Shown here: piece by piece, positions 12,074-13,904 of the stretch | Position numbering within the stretch: the first letter of the stretch is position 1 | How the letters are laid out: the number at the start of each line of letters is the position of its first letter | Assembly: GCA_902495945.1 (NCBI GenBank) | Contig: CABUZD010000031.1 | Coordinates: 1 to 13,904 of the forward strand | Origin: an uncultured Collinsella sp. | GTDB taxonomy: Bacteria; Actinomycetota; Coriobacteriia; Coriobacteriales; Coriobacteriaceae | Direction: 5' to 3' | Length of the DNA stretch: 13,904 nucleotides | Position numbers and translations under genes: made by a program | Notes under the pieces: model-generated | What the model was told of the DNA's origin: nothing | What the model saw: only the letters and a program-made list of their open reading frames with translations | The model's database searches: none

Positions 12074-13904
12074 TGACCGATCTTGCATCCACCACACCAC
12101 AATCGCTCGGTCGCGATCCCATGGTCGGCCTGCGCCTGGCGCGTGTCGACGGGTTTGAGCCGGCCATTGCGCTCGGTCAGGACGAACTGCCTGCCTATCT
12201 GCGCCGTTTTACGATGCTATTTGCCGACGATGCCACCATGCGCCGTGGCGGTATCGGCCGCGTGACGCGTGCCGTCAACGCCCAAGGCGAGGCCGTGGCG
12301 CTCAAGCAGCTCATCTTGCCGACGCGCGATGAGTTTGACGACGATGCCGCTCACGAGGCGCTGGTCGCCAAGTTCAAGGCGGCGTTTCGCGAGGAATACG
12401 AATGCCATCGCGCCCTTTCGGGCCTTAAGGGCTTTCCCCGCCTCTATGGCTGGGGCGAGGTCGACGGTGTACCTGCAATTGTCATGGAATGGGTCGAGGG
12501 CGAGACGCTTGCCTGCTTGCGTTCGCGACTCGCCGTGGACGATGCCGGACGCCTGTCGCCGCTCGTGGCGGCGCGTCTGGGTCGCGACCTGTTCGATCTG
12601 CTTTGCCGTATGAGCCTGGTGGGTGAGGGCTTTGTCCATCGCGATATCTCGCCCGCTAATATCATGGTGCGTACGGCGCGTCTACCGCTTGACCGGCAGC
12701 TTGCCGAGGGCACCTTTGACCTGTGCCTGATCGACTTTGGCTCGTCGCTGGCGCTCGAGCCTGCGTCGGCCGTGGCCGGTACCGGCGGCAAGGCTTCGTT
12801 TACGGAGCGCTATGCCACGCTGCGTCGCGCGACGGTTGCCTATGCCCCGCCCGAGATGCTCACCGACGATATTCCCGATCTGCGCGCTTTGCGTATGTCG
12901 CCGGCGATTGACGTCTACGCCGCGGCAAGCACGGTTTACGAGCTCATTGCCGGCGCCGCGCCATACGAAGCCGTGCCGAGCACTTCGGGCACCTCGGGTT
13001 CGCGCAAAAAGACGCGCGACATCGCCAGCCCCTATCGTCTCAAGATGGACACGCGGCCCGACTATCCCATTGGTGCCCATGCGCCCGGTTGTGATTTGAC
13101 TCAGCTGCTTCGTCGTGAGCCCGATGTGGCGCTCGCCGCGGCCGAGCAGGCCCAGCAGCTAGGGCTTGAGCCGGATTCCGAAGAGCTACGCGATGCGCTG
13201 GCGTTTGTCGATGCCCAGCTGTTCGACGTGGTGATGGCCTGTCTGTCCAGCCATCAAAAAGATCGTCCCGAGCCGGCGGCGGTCGAGGCGGCGCTCTCGG
13301 CGTTTTGTGACCACTATGCGCAAAATGTCGGTCGTTCGCTCCGCGGCGAGCCGCTCACGCCGTGCCCCATGGATGCGTCCGGCCGCGCGGTTCGTCGCGC
13401 GCTGATGGTCGGCGCGACGGTCGTCTGTGGCGTGGTTTGGGCTGTGGTCGTGGTTTCGGCCGCGCTGCTGGCGTCGGGCGCTCGCGTGACGGCGACATTG
13501 GGATCGCTCGTGTGGTCTGGGTCGCTACCGGGTATTATTGCCGCACTGGCGTTGGCGCTGCCAGGCATAGCCGGCGTTGCCACGGGGGCACTTGCGCGCA
13601 ATCGGCGCTCGGGGTTCCTGCAGGGTGTGCTTGCGCTTTCTGCCTGCGAGGTTCCGGTGCTGGTCGTGGCTGCATGTAGCGTGTTTTCCCAACGCGCCGT
13701 GATGGGCGGCCTTGTTGCCGCTCTGGTTGCAACCTATACGCTTACGTGGTTTTTGCTTGCGGTGGGCTTTGCCTTTGAACTTCCCGTTTCGGCACCGCGA
13801 CGCGCAAAAGCCCAGATGGCGACTCCGCTTGCCGGTGGAGCCGCAGCTGCCCGTACTTTTGGCGGACCTGTCGAAGTATCGTCCGATTCTATTTCTACGA
13901 CCAC
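12070..13904 (+). CDS. Ser/Thr protein kinase-like transmembrane protein, partial at 3' end
   Basis: This frame is open for 611 codons and has no stop before the right edge. A kinase-like domain covers about 50-415: GGIG (60-63), VALK with K79, acidic helix-C region FREEYE (106-111), HRDISPAN (190-197) with D192 and N197, IDFG (221-224), YAPPE (258-262), D281 and R399. The catalytic-loop lysine of HRDIKPxN is Ser194, a variant that occurs in some bacterial kinases, so activity is plausible but unproven. An insertion lies at about 300-380. Membrane helices follow at about 443-468, 484-506, 517-538 and 545-568, then a cytosolic-looking Ala/Ser/Thr-rich tail. ATGATG at 12070-12075 overlaps the preceding TGA; no clear ribosome-binding site is seen, which fits coupling to the upstream gene. 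The partner's external domain may supply the sensor this kinase lacks (inference). Confidence 0.9.
   Translation, partial: MMTDLASTTPQSLGRDPMVGLRLARVDGFEPAIALGQDELPAYLRRFTMLFADDATMRRGGIGRVTRAVNAQGEAVALKQLILPTRDEFDDDAAHEALVAKFKAAFREEYECHRALSGLKGFPRLYGWGEVDGVPAIVMEWVEGETLACLRSRLAVDDAGRLSPLVAARLGRDLFDLLCRMSLVGEGFVHRDISPANIMVRTARLPLDRQLAEGTFDLCLIDFGSSLALEPASAVAGTGGKASFTERYATLRRATVAYAPPEMLTDDIPDLRALRMSPAIDVYAAASTVYELIAGAAPYEAVPSTSGTSGSRKKTRDIASPYRLKMDTRPDYPIGAHAPGCDLTQLLRREPDVALAAAEQAQQLGLEPDSEELRDALAFVDAQLFDVVMACLSSHQKDRPEPAAVEAALSAFCDHYAQNVGRSLRGEPLTPCPMDASGRAVRRALMVGATVVCGVVWAVVVVSAALLASGARVTATLGSLVWSGSLPGIIAALALALPGIAGVATGALARNRRSGFLQGVLALSACEVPVLVVAACSVFSQRAVMGGLVAALVATYTLTWFLLAVGFAFELPVSAPRRAKAQMATPLAGGAAAARTFGGPVEVSSDSISTT

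Overview
The window is high-GC bacterial chromosome with dense coding, short intergenic gaps and Ala/Arg/Pro-rich proteins. The order kinase - DUF3662/FHA - FHA - PP2C - FtsW/RodA is an actinobacterial cell-envelope signalling arrangement, and the dnaX...ybaB-recR block is a widespread replication/repair neighbourhood. Together with the codon use and the polytopic kinases, this suggests a member of Coriobacteriia, most likely Collinsella or a close relative. The assignment is by recognition only; no database search was possible.

Region 1 (1-5700, minus strand) is one tightly packed operon read right to left: a transmembrane Ser/Thr kinase, FhaA-like, FhaB-like, a PP2C phosphatase and the N-terminal third of an FtsW/RodA glycosyltransferase that runs off the left edge. 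Three junctions are 4-nt overlaps or a 6-nt gap, and the last gap is 16 nt, so the proteins are probably made in fixed proportion. The kinase phosphorylates, the FHA proteins read phospho-Thr, PP2C erases it, and FtsW/RodA (peptidoglycan polymerase) is the likely output.

Region 2 (5701-6667) holds a short regulatory gap, a YcxB-like two-helix membrane protein on the minus strand, and a 115-nt divergent gap. Region 3 (6668-10922) has dnaX on the plus strand, then an AT-richer orphan membrane-protein gene on the minus strand (9179-9652) with its own TATAAT box, then a 339-nt gap rich in inverted and direct repeats, then ybaB and recR. The orphan gene and its repeat-rich flank look like an insertion between dnaX and ybaB-recR.

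Region 4 (10923-13904, plus strand) is a second signalling unit: a palindrome-rich 245-nt control region with an extended -10 promoter and a terminator-like leader hairpin, a membrane-anchored extracytoplasmic protein with a Ser/Gly linker, and, overlapping its stop codon, a second transmembrane kinase-like protein (motif HRDISPAN) that runs off the right edge. This pair is the best candidate for something undescribed. No tRNA, rRNA, CRISPR array, transposase or phage gene was seen.
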